Positions 7,259 to 14,983 of a stretch of 16,386 nt of DNA are shown one piece after another (positions within the stretch are counted from its first letter, which is position 1; the number at the start of each line of letters is the position of its first letter). The DNA is from an uncultured Candidatus Saccharibacteria bacterium (GTDB lineage Bacteria > Patescibacteria > Saccharimonadia > Saccharimonadales > UBA4665): positions 1 through 16,386 of the forward strand of contig CAMLRZ010000020.1 in assembly GCA_946482575.1 (NCBI GenBank). The letters run 5' to 3'. Both the position numbers and the translations under genes were made by a program. The notes beneath the pieces are model-generated. The model did no database searches. It had not been told where the DNA came from and was given only the letters and a program-made list of their open reading frames with translations.

Positions 7259-8303
7259 GGGCGATGTCTAGCGTGTAGGGGTCAACGGTGGGGCGGCCCA
7301 GCATGGCATGGTAGCAGCCCAGGGTAGCGATCATGGCGCCATTGTCGGTGCAGAGTTTGCGATCGGTATATGCAATGCAGATCGGTAATCGCTCAGCAAG
7401 CTGGCGACGGAGCTCGGGACTGGCTGCGACGCCTCCGGCAATAACAACGCTGGCCGGGTGGAATTCTTCAAAGGCCTGCATGGCTTTGTCTACGACGGTC
7501 TCTACGGCTACGCGCTGAAAGCTCGCGGCAATATTTGCTTTCTGAGCCTCGTTTAATAGGCCAGGAAGCTCGAACGAGGGCAGGGAGTAGTCTTTGCCCA
7601 CTTGTTCCTGTGCAAGGCGCAGAACGGCTGTTTTGAGGCCAGAAAAGCTAAAGTCATATTTGCCCTGAAGCCGCGCTTTAGGCAGTGTAAATGCTTTTGC
7701 GTCGCCTTCCAGGGCCTTTTTGCCCACGCTCGGCCCGCCCGGGTAGGGAAGTCCAAGAATTTTAGCCACTTTATCAAAGGCCTCGCCAATGGCATCGTCT
7801 TGTGTCTGACCCAACAGGGTGTAGTCAAAATGGTCACGGAAGAGTGCAAGTTGACTGTGTCCGCCGCTCACAATAAGAGCCAGGCAGGGGAAGGCGGGCG
7901 CCTGCGTTGGCAAAACATAGTCGGGCAGGGGAGTCTCGGTAAGGAAATTGGCATATACGTGCCCCTCAACATGGTTGATCGCATACAGCGGCTTTTTAAA
8001 CCGAATAGCCAAGGTACGCGCGGCTAATACGCCAATAAGAAGACTGCCGCCCAGACCGGCACCGTATGTAACGGCGATGGCATCAATGTCTCTCCAGGTA
8101 CATTTTGCATCGGCCAGGGCCTGCTTAATGACCGGGATAATAGATTCAATATGGCTGCGTGCGGCAATTTCTGGCACCACGCCACCATACTGAGCATGCA
8201 AATCCATGCTGGTGGCTACCACATTACTCAAGAGGCGCTTTCCGTCCTCAACAACTGCTGCTGCGGTCTCATCGCAGCTTGATTCAATGCCCAAAACTTT
8301 CAT
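7242..8303 (-). CDS. tsaD: tRNA N6-adenosine threonylcarbamoyltransferase TsaD
   Basis: A 353-aa ASKHA-fold enzyme that transfers the threonylcarbamoyl group from TC-AMP to A37 of ANN-decoding tRNAs, normally with TsaB and TsaE (not in this window). Signatures: GIESSCDET (5-13), metal-binding H111 and H115 in HVEGH (same numbering as E. coli TsaD), the nucleotide-binding VSGGHSQL (145-152), GEAFDKVAKILGLPYPGG (173-190), and CTDNGAMIA (318-326). Length is typical. The frame is open 20 codons further upstream, but MKVLGIESS is the family N-terminus. A -10-like TGGTACCCT ends 6 nt before this ATG and there is no good Shine-Dalgarno sequence, so leaderless expression is likely. It overlaps the convergent 244-aa gene by 17 bp and is divergent from the gene at 8459. 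Confidence 0.97.
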   Translation of the reverse strand: MKVLGIESSCDETAAAVVEDGKRLLSNVVATSMDLHAQYGGVVPEIAARSHIESIIPVIKQALADAKCTWRDIDAIAVTYGAGLGGSLLIGVLAARTLAIRFKKPLYAINHVEGHVYANFLTETPLPDYVLPTQAPAFPCLALIVSGGHSQLALFRDHFDYTLLGQTQDDAIGEAFDKVAKILGLPYPGGPSVGKKALEGDAKAFTLPKARLQGKYDFSFSGLKTAVLRLAQEQVGKDYSLPSFELPGLLNEAQKANIAASFQRVAVETVVDKAMQAFEEFHPASVVIAGGVAASPELRRQLAERLPICIAYTDRKLCTDNGAMIATLGCYHAMLGRPTVDPYTLDIAPNLSM

Positions 8304-8309
8304 ATTTCT

Positions 8310-8339
8310 AGGGTACCATGAAGTTATAAAAACTATAAA
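8310..8339 (-). promoter_or_regulatory. Possible leaderless promoter of tsaD
   Basis: Minus strand: extended -10 TGG-TACCCT (hexamer 8315-8310) ends 6 nt before the ATG. A weak -35, TTTATA (8339-8334), lies at 18-nt spacing. Other AT-rich -10-like hexamers (TATAAC, TATAGT) lie upstream, and TTGACG/TTGCCA could serve as their -35, so the assignment is tentative. Confidence 0.4.
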
Positions 8340-8379
8340 TAGTACATATTGGCAAAACGTCAAAACAATGTGCTAATGA

Positions 8380-8408
8380 TTGACAAAACAAGGCGCATAT
8401 GTTACTTT
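8380..8408 (+). promoter_or_regulatory. Promoter of the 660-aa protein gene
   Basis: A perfect -35 TTGACA (8380-8385) and a 17-nt spacer lead to the extended -10 TGT-TACTTT (8400-8408). Predicted start is near 8415, leaving an A-rich leader of about 44 nt with only a weak AGAG ribosome-binding site before the ATG at 8459. Confidence 0.7.
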
Positions 8409-8458
8409 GGGTATAGAAAAACGAAACATAAAAACAACCTAACCAAGAGATCATATCC

Positions 8459-10441
8459 ATGAGTTCACCAGCAGCACCAAACCTTCCACCGCAGCCTATC
8501 GACGACCCGCATATGCGAGTCGCTAACCACGAAGACCTGCTGCCGTCAGACTACGATGAAATCGTTGATCGCATGCTGGATAGCCCGGACGACTTTGCCG
8601 CCTGGGAGGCTGAATTACGTGCATTGGATGCTACGCCAGCTCCCACACCTGAAGACGAGCGCAACAAAGAAAAGCTCGCCATAGTCTTCGACCGCCCGGC
8701 GTTTACCGAAACTGTTGAAGCTGCGGAAACGCTGCCGCCGGAAGGTGAGCGTGAACGTCTAGAAGAAACTGCAGGCATTCTAAAGGGTTTGGGCCGCCTG
8801 GTTGATACCAAACCGCAAAACACCGATACGGTTAACGAATCAGACCCTCTATATCGTGAAATCAAGGCTTCCATGGCCGGCATGGGCATGGTTGACGAAG
8901 ACCTTATTAAGGCCAACTACCTAAGTGCACATGGGACGGGTGGTCAGGCCATGCAACGCTGGGAAGCTCAAAAAGCCAAGCTTATGGATGAGGCCAAGGC
9001 CCTCCTAGAAGAACATCCTGAGCAATCAGCTTTCTTTATTGCGCAGGGCGCGGCGTATCGCAACAATGCCGAAAGCTACCACAACGCTCCCGCAGGCAAA
9101 ACCTCTACGTGGGATAAAGCATCCGATAAGGTTGTAGGTCACCAAACACAGCATAGGCGCATTGCCAGTGACGCGAACATACCCGACGCCAGTCTTGAGG
9201 CTGCGACGGTACGAGTTGATCTGCGTGACGCCACTACCGACTACCGTACTATGCGCGCAGATTATGAAAAATCCGTACGGTTAAGCGAAAACTTCCAAGA
9301 ATTACTAGACGAATTGCCTATTGATTACGAAGATGGCGCACAGCGAGTAGCAGACTTTCTGACGACTTTTGAAGCAGCTAATGACCGAAACATCGACGAA
9401 GCCCTTAAAGACCTGAAAGAAGGTGAGAATTTCCGCGTGTACCTCGAGGCAGGTTCCGACCCCGACGAGCGTGCCAAGGCAGAGCAGCCTATCTGGCGCG
9501 ACGTAGAGTACACTGGACGTGCCGCGAAGCAGCTAAAGGTTATGCTCGACGACATGAAGAGCAAGGGCATGTCCCGAGCGCACTCACATTACCGCGAAGT
9601 GTACGCCAAATTTGCCGAAGTGCAACGGGCGCATGTTGCTACCTGGCAACGCTGGCAAACGGTACGTCAGGCTCATGCTGTAGAACGCAATCCGTTAGGA
9701 GCTCCCGATTTCCAAGGCCGCCGCGCTGTTATCGTTGCCGGTGATCAGCAAAAGGGCATCTACGTGATGGAAGGTTCTGGTAAGCCTTTTACTGTGGTTT
9801 ACCCCGATTCCAGCTTGCGTAGCATTGCATTTGACCCCGCCGGTAAACCTGTGCCCGGCGATCGAATAAACTTGGACGGCACTGAGTGGACGGCTCCTGA
9901 TCCTATAACATTGACATATGAAGAAGCCGCCCCGGCAGCCACCACGACTGCAGGTATTATGGGACGCGTCGCAATGGTCCGTAATGTTGCAGGTCGCAAT
10001 CACGAGCGCACTGATGACCGTGATATACCAACCCTAGTAACCGCCTACAAAGATGCGCTTTTCCAGGCTCACATGGACCCTTCTAACCCTCAAGTAGTCG
10101 CGCAAGCCTATGACATTACGCGCTTGCTGGAACAACGTACTGCTGAACAAATTGATGTAATTGAAGCTGTTGACCCTGCCGATCGTACTCCTGAGCAAGA
10201 TGCAAACTTGGCTACCTTGCGCCACAGCCGTGGAGCGCTTCAGGCTCGCGCCAAATACTTGGAGCATGGTAGCGAGGGAAATCTGAGCACCATGAATCCA
10301 GACGCTTCTATTAACTTCCGCGGCACAATGTACGATGAGGAACGTCCTCGTGATTGGCGCGTAGCCCTTACTGGTGATGCTATTAAGCAGTTTGCTGGTG
10401 GCGCCCAACAGGTCTACCGCGCTGACGGTACTCGCGTTTAG
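8459..10441 (+). CDS. Large acidic hypothetical protein, 660 aa
   Basis: No domain recognised. The protein is soluble and strongly acidic, with no signal peptide or transmembrane segment. Residues 1-20 are Pro-rich and probably disordered. Residues about 25-420 are mostly helical and charged, with coiled-coil potential (e.g. about 160-195 and 250-330). Residues about 420-500 look beta-rich (RRAVIVAGDQQKGIYVMEGSG, then short strands with Asp-Pro-Gly turns), suggesting a small globular domain, and about 525-620 return to helices. Codon use matches the neighbours, and the perfect -35 promoter suggests strong expression. No terminator separates it from murE 39 bp downstream, so read-through is likely. 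It is probably a lineage-specific cytoplasmic protein, structural or a scaffold. Function is unknown. Confidence 0.8.
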   Translation: MSSPAAPNLPPQPIDDPHMRVANHEDLLPSDYDEIVDRMLDSPDDFAAWEAELRALDATPAPTPEDERNKEKLAIVFDRPAFTETVEAAETLPPEGERERLEETAGILKGLGRLVDTKPQNTDTVNESDPLYREIKASMAGMGMVDEDLIKANYLSAHGTGGQAMQRWEAQKAKLMDEAKALLEEHPEQSAFFIAQGAAYRNNAESYHNAPAGKTSTWDKASDKVVGHQTQHRRIASDANIPDASLEAATVRVDLRDATTDYRTMRADYEKSVRLSENFQELLDELPIDYEDGAQRVADFLTTFEAANDRNIDEALKDLKEGENFRVYLEAGSDPDERAKAEQPIWRDVEYTGRAAKQLKVMLDDMKSKGMSRAHSHYREVYAKFAEVQRAHVATWQRWQTVRQAHAVERNPLGAPDFQGRRAVIVAGDQQKGIYVMEGSGKPFTVVYPDSSLRSIAFDPAGKPVPGDRINLDGTEWTAPDPITLTYEEAAPAATTTAGIMGRVAMVRNVAGRNHERTDDRDIPTLVTAYKDALFQAHMDPSNPQVVAQAYDITRLLEQRTAEQIDVIEAVDPADRTPEQDANLATLRHSRGALQARAKYLEHGSEGNLSTMNPDASINFRGTMYDEERPRDWRVALTGDAIKQFAGGAQQVYRADGTRV

Positions 10442-10442
10442 C

Positions 10443-10472
10443 CTGGCATAAATACCGTAGGGTACGTATACT
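10443..10472 (+). promoter_or_regulatory. Possible promoter of murE (very short leader)
   Basis: -35 CTGGCA (10443-10448, 4/6), 18-nt spacer, -10 TATACT (10467-10472). The predicted start is about 2 nt before the ATG at 10481, so the transcript would be nearly leaderless. There is no Shine-Dalgarno sequence before this ATG. Confidence 0.45.
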
Positions 10473-10491
10473 ACTAACATATGCGTACCCT
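10459..10491 (+). promoter_or_regulatory. Inverted repeat enclosing the murE start codon
   Basis: AGGGTACGTATA (10459-10470) can pair with TATGCGTACCCT (10480-10491) over 12 bp with one G-U, around a 9-nt loop. The ATG at 10481-10483 lies in the 3' arm. In RNA reading through from 8459-10441 it would hide the start codon. An RNA begun at the murE promoter would lack the 5' arm. Confidence 0.55.
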
Positions 10492-11839
10492 TGTTAAGAA
10501 ACTTATTCCCCACAAACTATTTGATGCTATTGCTCCCACCGGCCACTTGCTTGAGGCGGTGGTTTTTAATGTGATCAACGGCTTTCCGTCGCGCGGTCTT
10601 AAGGTTATCGGTGTTACTGGCACCAACGGCAAGACCAGCACCAGCTTTTTGATTCACCGAATGTTGCACGAAGCAGGGTATAAAGTGGGGCTCATGACCA
10701 CGGTGGCGTACGGTGTTGGTGACGACATTAAGCCACAGATGGAGCATATGACGACCACCGATGTTAAAACATTGCTCAAGCGCATCAAAGAGTTTAAGGC
10801 TCAAGGTGCAGAGTGGGTGGTTTTGGAAACCACCAGCCACGCCTTGGCGCAGCACCGTGTGTGGGGCGTGCCGTACTCTATCTCGGTTCTTACGAACATT
10901 ACCCACGAGCACCTGGATTATCACAAGACATTTGAGCGATATTTGGCTGCCAAACGACAAATGTTCGTATTGGCCAACAAAAACCACAAGGGGCTGCGCT
11001 TAGGTGTTATTAACGGTGATGATCCGCATGCCGATGCTTTCGCCTCGGCGATTAAAAATGTTGTTCGATACGGCCTTAACAGTGGTGACTTGCGGGCTAC
11101 TAGTGTGGAATTGGCTCCCACCGGTGTTTCATATGAAACGACGGCTGATGGTCAGACCTACCACATTACGTGCCGTTTACCCGGTAGCTTTAATGTCTAC
11201 AACTCTTTAGCGGCCGTAGCAGTTGGTCGCGCAGTGGGCTTGACTCCTGAGCAGATAGAGCAGGGAATTGCCGCATTATCAGGGGTAGAAGGCCGCATGA
11301 CGCGTATCGACGAGGGCCAAGATTACAGTGTTATTGTAGATTACGCGCATACACCAGACAGTTTTGAGAAGATTTTTAAAGACCTACGACCAGTGGTAAA
11401 GGGCAAATTAATTGTGATGTTTGGCTCTGCAGGGCGACGCGACGAGGCTAAACGAGCGGTACAAGGCCAATTGGCGGGAAAATACGCTGATGAAGTTATT
11501 GTGACCGAAGAAGACGACCGAGATATGGACGGCTTGGCCATTTTGGATGAAATTGCCAAAGGCGCGGAATCGGCCGGCAAAATTCGGGATAAAAACCTGT
11601 TTTTGGTGCATGACCGTACGGCCGCGATTCAGGCCGCAATTGCCCGCGCCAACAGAGGTGATACGGTGTTGCTCTTGGGTAAGGGCCACGAAAAAGACAT
11701 CTTGCGTAACGGCCCTAAGGCTGCAGAGTTACGCCACCTTCCTCAGGACGATCACAACCCCGACCGCGTAACTGAATTCCCTTGGGATGAGATTAGCACT
11801 GCTCACGAAGCCGTAAAAGCTCGTCAAACACAGTCCTAA
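10481..11839 (+). CDS. murE: MurE-type Mur ligase (UDP-MurNAc-L-Ala-D-Glu : amino acid ligase), lacking the UDP-binding domain
   Basis: A 452-aa cytoplasmic ATP-dependent ligase that adds the third residue to the peptidoglycan stem peptide. Motifs: P-loop GTNGKT (47-52), ETTSHAL (116-122), TNITHEHLDYH (138-148), the likely carbamylated K158 in AAKRQMF, GRMTRI (271-276), DYAHTPDSF (287-295), GSAGRRDEAKR (315-325) and the MurE signature GKGHE (400-404). The usual meso-diaminopimelate motif DNPR is replaced by EDDRD (344-348), so the third amino acid is uncertain. The P-loop starts at residue 47 instead of after a roughly 100-residue N-terminal UDP-binding domain. An in-frame stop two codons upstream (10475-10477) shows that this is not a start-site error. 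It follows the 660-aa gene closely, and no terminator is seen after it. Confidence 0.92.
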   Translation: MRTLVKKLIPHKLFDAIAPTGHLLEAVVFNVINGFPSRGLKVIGVTGTNGKTSTSFLIHRMLHEAGYKVGLMTTVAYGVGDDIKPQMEHMTTTDVKTLLKRIKEFKAQGAEWVVLETTSHALAQHRVWGVPYSISVLTNITHEHLDYHKTFERYLAAKRQMFVLANKNHKGLRLGVINGDDPHADAFASAIKNVVRYGLNSGDLRATSVELAPTGVSYETTADGQTYHITCRLPGSFNVYNSLAAVAVGRAVGLTPEQIEQGIAALSGVEGRMTRIDEGQDYSVIVDYAHTPDSFEKIFKDLRPVVKGKLIVMFGSAGRRDEAKRAVQGQLAGKYADEVIVTEEDDRDMDGLAILDEIAKGAESAGKIRDKNLFLVHDRTAAIQAAIARANRGDTVLLLGKGHEKDILRNGPKAAELRHLPQDDHNPDRVTEFPWDEISTAHEAVKARQTQS

Positions 11840-11853
11840 CAGAGGTCAAAATA

Positions 11854-11882
11854 TTGACTTTGAAGCTATAATATGGTATTAT
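11854..11882 (+). promoter_or_regulatory. Strong promoter upstream of the helicase region
   Basis: -35 TTGACT (11854-11859, 5/6), 17-nt spacer, extended -10 TGG-TATTAT (11874-11882, 5/6). Predicted start is near 11889, about 177 nt before the helicase ATG. Confidence 0.75.
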
Positions 11883-11888
11883 AATTAG

Positions 11889-12026
11889 GTTTGGCATGCC
11901 CGCCAAAAGAGACTGAGCTACAGAGGTGGTTCATTTGTAGTTGAAGGCTAAGCATGACGCCCCACAGGCAGATTACCTAGCTTTCAAATGCGAAGGTTAG
12001 AACATTAAATCGTTAGTTTTTTCTGT
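11889..12026 (+). ncRNA. Structured leader or small RNA before the helicase gene (candidate)
   Basis: The transcript predicted from the promoter at 11854-11882 contains several hairpins: TTGGC/GCCAA (11891-11895 with GCCAA following), AGCTACA/TGTAGTT, and a 9-bp stem CTAGCTTTC/GAAGGTTAG shortly before a run of six T at about 12017-12022. I recognise no known riboswitch or RNA family. The last hairpin is 15 nt from the T run, so termination there is uncertain. It could be a 5' leader of the helicase mRNA or an independent small RNA. Its base composition is mixed and lower in G+C than the helicase. Confidence 0.35.
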
Positions 12027-12065
12027 ACATTCCATACACCGCCCCCCGACTCCCTAGGAGCCATC

Positions 12066-14807
12066 ATGACTTCCCTGAACTGGACCGAAGAGCTTCCCAT
12101 TGACCCCCACCTGCCGCGCATCGTCGAGCTCGTCCGTAACAACCCGGTTGTTATCGTCGAGGCCGAACCTGGCGCCGGCAAGACCACCCGCATTCCGCAA
12201 GCCCTGGCCGCTGCACTGGAGACGTATGTCTACATGACGCTGCCGCGCCGCGCCGCCGTGCAGCCCATCGCTGAGCGTATCGCCAGCGAACTGGGTGAAG
12301 CACCTGGCGGTCTTGTTGGGTGGTATCTTGCCCGTGAGGAGCCGGTACGATCTGACCAGACACTGATCACCTTGATGGTGACGCAGTCTGTCGTGAACTG
12401 GATCATCCAGTACAACCAGCTGCCGGAAGGTGTGCTGCTCATCGATGAAGCCCACGAGCGGTCGATCCCGATCGATCTGCTGCTGGGTCTGGTGAGCCGC
12501 TATCTGCCCGAATCGCCGAACACCCACGTTGTGGTCACTTCTGCGACCATCGACACCGAGAAGTTCGCGGAGTTCTTTTCCGACAACGACGGGAACCCCG
12601 CGCCGGTTGTTCGCGTTCAGGGCAAGTGCTTTCCTGTAGAGGTCCGCCCCTACGCGCTGGTCAAGCACGAACATCACAGTGACGGTGCCGCCGCTGCTGC
12701 GATCGAAGAGCTGGCCGAGTTCGCCAAAGAGGGCAGTCTGAGTGTTGCTGAAGGCCGTCGTGCCTCAGAAGGCTCGGTGGTTGTCCTGCTGCCGGGTACC
12801 GAAGACATCCGTGAAGCGGCGCGCAAGCTCCGCAAGGAGGTCGACCGCTACCCGGACATCCCCGTGGAAATTCTGACCGTTAGCGGCCAGAGCTCCCAGG
12901 ATGAACGCATGCAGGTTCACAGCCCGGTGCCGTCTGGCGCCCTGCGATTCGTGTTCGGAACCGAGGTGCTTCGAGCATCGGTCACCGTTCCGGGTTGCAT
13001 CGCCGTTATCGACTCGCTGCAGATCAAGCGCCGCGAGTGCGACGAAAACGGCGTGGGTCACCTCAGGAAAATTCCCGTCTCACTGGCCGAAGCCGACCAG
13101 GGCAAGGGACGTGCCGGACGCACAGCGAACGGTGCCTACCGCCCGGTGGTTCTCGGCGACGAGTTCGAGAATCTGGAGCCTTATCCGCGTCCGGCCATCG
13201 TTCGTGAACCCATCACTGCCGTTGTCCTGCAGATCGCTTCCAGCGGTTTGGACGCGCGCAACTTTGCGTTCATCGACGCTCCCGCGCCGGAAACCATCGC
13301 CACAGCCGTGGCCCGCCTGCAGCGGATCGGTCTTTTGGACGATGACGGTGTTATCACCGCCACCGGACGTGAGATCGTGAACTTGCCGGTTGACCCCGAC
13401 CGAGGCACTGCCTTGATCGCCGCCCGAAAGCGGGGCGTCTTGCCCGAAGCGATCATCGCGGTATCGGTGTTGGAGCAGGGAAGCATCTTCCACGTCGATC
13501 GTGACGAAGGTGTGTTCTCTGTGGGTGAACCCGTGGTACGCGAGATTATGGCCCGCCTCAAGTGGGACCAGTTCGCTGACCGCTGGGTGCCCACCGATAC
13601 GCCGAACGACCCCAACGCGGTCATCATCGACCCCACCAACCTGCCCACCTGGATCACCAAGAAGGAGTTGAAAGCCACACGGCAAACCAAGCAGAACCTG
13701 CCTGACCTGTGGGATGTGGACTGCTCTGCAGTTGACTTTCCCTGCGAAAAGCAGCGAGCGGAATGGCTGTCTGGCCTGGCCCGCCTGGAGTGGAGCCGCG
13801 GTGACCAGAACGACTTTGCCGCCTCGGTTCGCGCCTGGCGCGAATTCATGGCAATGAGTCGTCGGTTGCACGGTTCCGATTTTCGGGACTGGTGTCGTGG
13901 GCATGGCATCCACCACCGCCGCGCGCAGCTCGCCACAGATGTGATGAGGCAGCTCTGCACCGACCTGCATGTCGACAGGCAAGTGATGCTGCTGGACCGC
14001 GATTTTGACACCGAGGAGCTCATCAAGGCGCTGCTCACCGGGTTGTTTGAACACCTGGGAGCAAACGTCGAGGAGCGACCGGCTCGGAATCCGTGGTACA
14101 GTTCGCGTCTCGGCCAGTTCCGGCTGCTGTACCAGTCTGCCGCCTACGGCGTTCGTCCGTTGGTCTTGGCTGGAAGTGTCCGTCGTTCACGCCAGGGAAA
14201 CCAGGTTGTGGATTTGGCGGCCTACGTCGATCTTGCATGGCTCAACCAGGTGCTTCCGCACTTGTACGAGATCAAGCAGATCGGCGGTCAACAGCAAGGG
14301 TTCTTCAACGACATCCTGGTGTTCTCGCAGGAGCTCACGCCCCCGCCCGCAGCTACCGCCCCGGTCTCACTACCGCCCGCGCAGGCACCCGTGCCTCCCG
14401 CTGTCGTAGTGAGTACTTCGTTCGACTGGGGCCCGGTCCAGGAACCACCCGAGGAGGATCAGTACTGGGACGAGGCCGAACCGATGCAGCCCGCAAGGCC
14501 CGCACCCGTTTCGGCACCCGTTCCCCAGCCTGCACCCACCCCGGAACCCGTGTCCGACCGGTGGCTGCTCACCGCCCAGCGCCTGCTCGCTCATCGCATT
14601 GCGACACGTCGCGAAAAGATCGATGCGCGCATGCTCGACGGTGTCGAAAAGCACCGCGTACTCGCTTTGCTGCGACGTTTCTGTACCGCTCCGGTGGTCG
14701 CCGATCCCCAGTGGACGACTGACGCCCAGGCGGCACTCGACTACGCCGAGCAGCTGTACGCCGCCAACAAGGCACCCAAGAAGAAGGGAGCTCACAAGGC
14801 TTCATAG
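12066..14807 (+). CDS. DEAH-box (HrpA/HrpB-like) ATP-dependent helicase with Pro-rich C-terminal extension
   Basis: A 913-aa superfamily 2 RNA helicase-like protein. RecA domain 1: GAGKT (36-40), PRRAAVQPIAERIA (60-73), DEAH (127-130), SAT (159-161). RecA domain 2: LLPGTEDI (241-248), TEVLRASVTVPG (299-310), motif VI QGKGRAGR (345-352). A helicase-associated winged-helix/HA2 region follows (about 370-470). The C-terminal half does not match the HrpB tail I know. A Pro/Ala/Glu-rich linker (about 757-833) then leads to a helical basic end (about 834-913, finishing KAPKKKGAHKAS). The ATG at 12066 has a strong AGGAG site (12056-12060). Third codon positions are overwhelmingly G/C and the gene is visibly richer in G+C than murE and the arginase gene, suggesting transfer, perhaps from a high-G+C host such as an actinobacterium (inference). 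Role unknown; RNA or ribonucleoprotein remodelling is likely. Confidence 0.9.
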   Translation: MTSLNWTEELPIDPHLPRIVELVRNNPVVIVEAEPGAGKTTRIPQALAAALETYVYMTLPRRAAVQPIAERIASELGEAPGGLVGWYLAREEPVRSDQTLITLMVTQSVVNWIIQYNQLPEGVLLIDEAHERSIPIDLLLGLVSRYLPESPNTHVVVTSATIDTEKFAEFFSDNDGNPAPVVRVQGKCFPVEVRPYALVKHEHHSDGAAAAAIEELAEFAKEGSLSVAEGRRASEGSVVVLLPGTEDIREAARKLRKEVDRYPDIPVEILTVSGQSSQDERMQVHSPVPSGALRFVFGTEVLRASVTVPGCIAVIDSLQIKRRECDENGVGHLRKIPVSLAEADQGKGRAGRTANGAYRPVVLGDEFENLEPYPRPAIVREPITAVVLQIASSGLDARNFAFIDAPAPETIATAVARLQRIGLLDDDGVITATGREIVNLPVDPDRGTALIAARKRGVLPEAIIAVSVLEQGSIFHVDRDEGVFSVGEPVVREIMARLKWDQFADRWVPTDTPNDPNAVIIDPTNLPTWITKKELKATRQTKQNLPDLWDVDCSAVDFPCEKQRAEWLSGLARLEWSRGDQNDFAASVRAWREFMAMSRRLHGSDFRDWCRGHGIHHRRAQLATDVMRQLCTDLHVDRQVMLLDRDFDTEELIKALLTGLFEHLGANVEERPARNPWYSSRLGQFRLLYQSAAYGVRPLVLAGSVRRSRQGNQVVDLAAYVDLAWLNQVLPHLYEIKQIGGQQQGFFNDILVFSQELTPPPAATAPVSLPPAQAPVPPAVVVSTSFDWGPVQEPPEEDQYWDEAEPMQPARPAPVSAPVPQPAPTPEPVSDRWLLTAQRLLAHRIATRREKIDARMLDGVEKHRVLALLRRFCTAPVVADPQWTTDAQAALDYAEQLYAANKAPKKKGAHKAS

Positions 14808-14840
14808 GAATCCACACAGAAAGAACAACGATCCCTGGCC

Positions 14841-14887
14841 ATTCCGGGCCACGCCAGCCAATAGGCTGCCGCAAATCCGGGAATGCC
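14841..14887 (+). other. Hairpin in the 3' region of the helicase gene
   Basis: CAGCC-AATA-GGCTG (14855-14868) is a perfect stem-loop, enclosed by CATTCC (from 14840) pairing with GGAATG (14880-14885). It precedes the terminator-like cluster and is probably part of the helicase 3' untranslated region. Confidence 0.4.
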
Positions 14888-14945
14888 CCAGTCAACACTC
14901 ACTCACGTGAGTCTCCGAAAGGAGTTTAGTTGGCTGGGGCGTTTT
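14885..14945 (+). terminator. Branched terminator-like structure after the helicase gene
   Basis: A 12-bp outer stem (14885-14896 with 14929-14940) encloses two small hairpins, ACTCACGTGAGT (14901-14912) and CTCC-GAAA-GGAG (14913-14924), making a three-way junction. GTTTTC follows. The T tract is short, but position and stem strength favour termination of the helicase transcript. Confidence 0.6.
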
Positions 14946-14983
14946 CATGTTCGAACACCGCTCCATTGCTAATTTGAAATATT

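Noticed and set aside
11896..12008. Three mini-ORFs of 6-8 codons in the helicase leader
   Set aside because: No ribosome-binding sites and no regulatory codon run; such tiny frames occur by chance.
13080..14054. Long minus-strand frame of 324 codons opposite the helicase
   Set aside because: High G+C coding sequence commonly leaves long open antisense frames; the helicase motifs on the plus strand are unambiguous and the antisense product resembles nothing.
14005..14722. Overlapping plus-strand frames within the helicase C-terminal region
   Set aside because: Arg/Ser/Pro-rich products typical of shifted G+C-rich sequence; the helicase frame continues without interruption.
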